NCBI GenBank assembly: GCA_947457285.1
Contig: CANGVZ010000203.1
Span: 1-5,215 of the forward strand
DNA: 5,215 nt
Direction of reading: 5' to 3'
From: Flavobacteriales bacterium
GTDB lineage: Bacteria > Bacteroidota > Bacteroidia > Flavobacteriales_D > Sanyastnellaceae
Shown: positions 4,695-5,215 of the stretch, piece by piece
Layout: each line of letters opens with the position of its first letter
How positions within the stretch are numbered: the stretch's first letter is position 1
Notes under the pieces: generated by a model
Database searches by the model: none
What the model saw: only the letters and a program-made list of their open reading frames with translations
Told to the model about the DNA's origin: nothing
Made by a program: the position numbers and the translations under genes

Positions 4695-5215
4695 ATGTCA
4701 ATACAAAGAAGAAAGGATTCTTTATTTAATCACAGGGTTTCCTTGCCCGGGATAACCCAAAAGCTAAACAGCTTGCGCGTTTTAGGGTGTTTTGTTTTCC
4801 TTTTTGGATACTCCACAACATCCATCGCACAAGATTTTAAACTGGAGGTAGTGGTGTCTGATGTGGAGAACTTTTGGGAGGCTTATGATCGCATCTGCGT
4901 TGCGAAGGATAGCGCTGAGAAGATAAAATTGATTCATGAATTATATATCGACAAAGGTTCCATTGGACTCAAAGAGATGATGCGGGTCAGAGACTATCAA
5001 GATTATGAGTTCGTGGAGATGATTGAGAAATATCCGAAGTATTGGCCGTCCATCAGAGGCAATATGGATGCATTATTAAAAGATAAAAAGAAGATAGAAG
5101 AACACCTCTTGGATCTTAAGAAACTGTATCCGCCATTGAGATCTGTTCCAATTTATTTTGTCATAGGAGCTTTTCGATCTGCTGGTACCTATACTAAAGA
5201 TGCGGTGCTATTTGG
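4695..5215 (+). CDS. exported protein, 3' end outside window; possibly DUF2268-like
   Basis: The reading frame is open from the ATG at 4695 to the right edge, 173 codons, with an in-frame TAA at 4650-4652 upstream. The N-terminus is polar and basic (about 1-28), followed by a hydrophobic segment VLGCFVFLFGY (29-39) and SIA^QDF, giving a likely signal-peptide cut after A45. The n-region is long; a TTG at 4773 would give a compact 19-residue signal peptide but is a rare start. The mature part begins with the FWEAYDRI block (60-67) and continues with LYIDKGSIGLKEMM and a charged helical region, then VPIYFVIGAFRSAGTY near the edge. This arrangement reminds me of Bacteroidota proteins annotated as DUF2268 putative zinc proteases, whose HExxH site would lie beyond the window. 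The gene is secure; the family is a guess. A cysteine at 32 lies too early in the hydrophobic stretch to be a lipobox. Confidence 0.88.
   Translation, partial: MSIQRRKDSLFNHRVSLPGITQKLNSLRVLGCFVFLFGYSTTSIAQDFKLEVVVSDVENFWEAYDRICVAKDSAEKIKLIHELYIDKGSIGLKEMMRVRDYQDYEFVEMIEKYPKYWPSIRGNMDALLKDKKKIEEHLLDLKKLYPPLRSVPIYFVIGAFRSAGTYTKDAVLF

Overview
The window looks like chromosomal DNA of a member of the Bacteroidota, probably an environmental lineage; I cannot place it to genus. The signs are a DUF4294-type exported protein, a Bacteroidota-style nucleoside phosphorylase, a short tryptophan-rich membrane protein of a kind I recall from this phylum, signal peptides cut before Gln (A^Q), candidate -7 promoter elements of the TAnnTTTG type, and no Shine-Dalgarno sequence before any gene. 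There is no transposase, integrase, phage gene, tRNA or CRISPR array.

Layout, left to right. Positions 1-65 are a short leader that may hold the last codons of an upstream gene. Then come a plus-strand nucleoside (uridine-type) phosphorylase (66-956) and a transglutaminase-like SirB1-family protein (1049-1936). Its stop codon directly abuts the stop of a convergent 45-residue membrane protein on the minus strand (1937-2074). A divergent regulatory gap (2075-2179) carries a 10-bp palindrome and three AATCTT repeats. It separates the small gene from a biotin carboxylase subunit of an acyl-CoA carboxylase (2180-3661). Next is an exported DUF4294 protein (3743-4390). A gene-free stretch of about 300 bases (4391-4694) follows. 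It stacks several repeat types: a 12-bp direct repeat starting inside the previous stop codon, a G-rich heptamer array with G-quadruplex potential, a short palindrome and a CTCTGCG-type repeat. An exported protein running off the right edge (4695-5215) ends the window.

The genes do not form one pathway. Pyrimidine/purine salvage (phosphorylase) and malonyl- or methylmalonyl-CoA formation (biotin carboxylase) are housekeeping metabolism; the other four genes are poorly characterised. I see no convincing new multi-gene system. The most interesting items are the unlisted 45-residue membrane gene with its zero-gap convergent junction, the repeat mosaic after the DUF4294 gene, and the transglutaminase-fold protein that lacks the expected catalytic cysteine.
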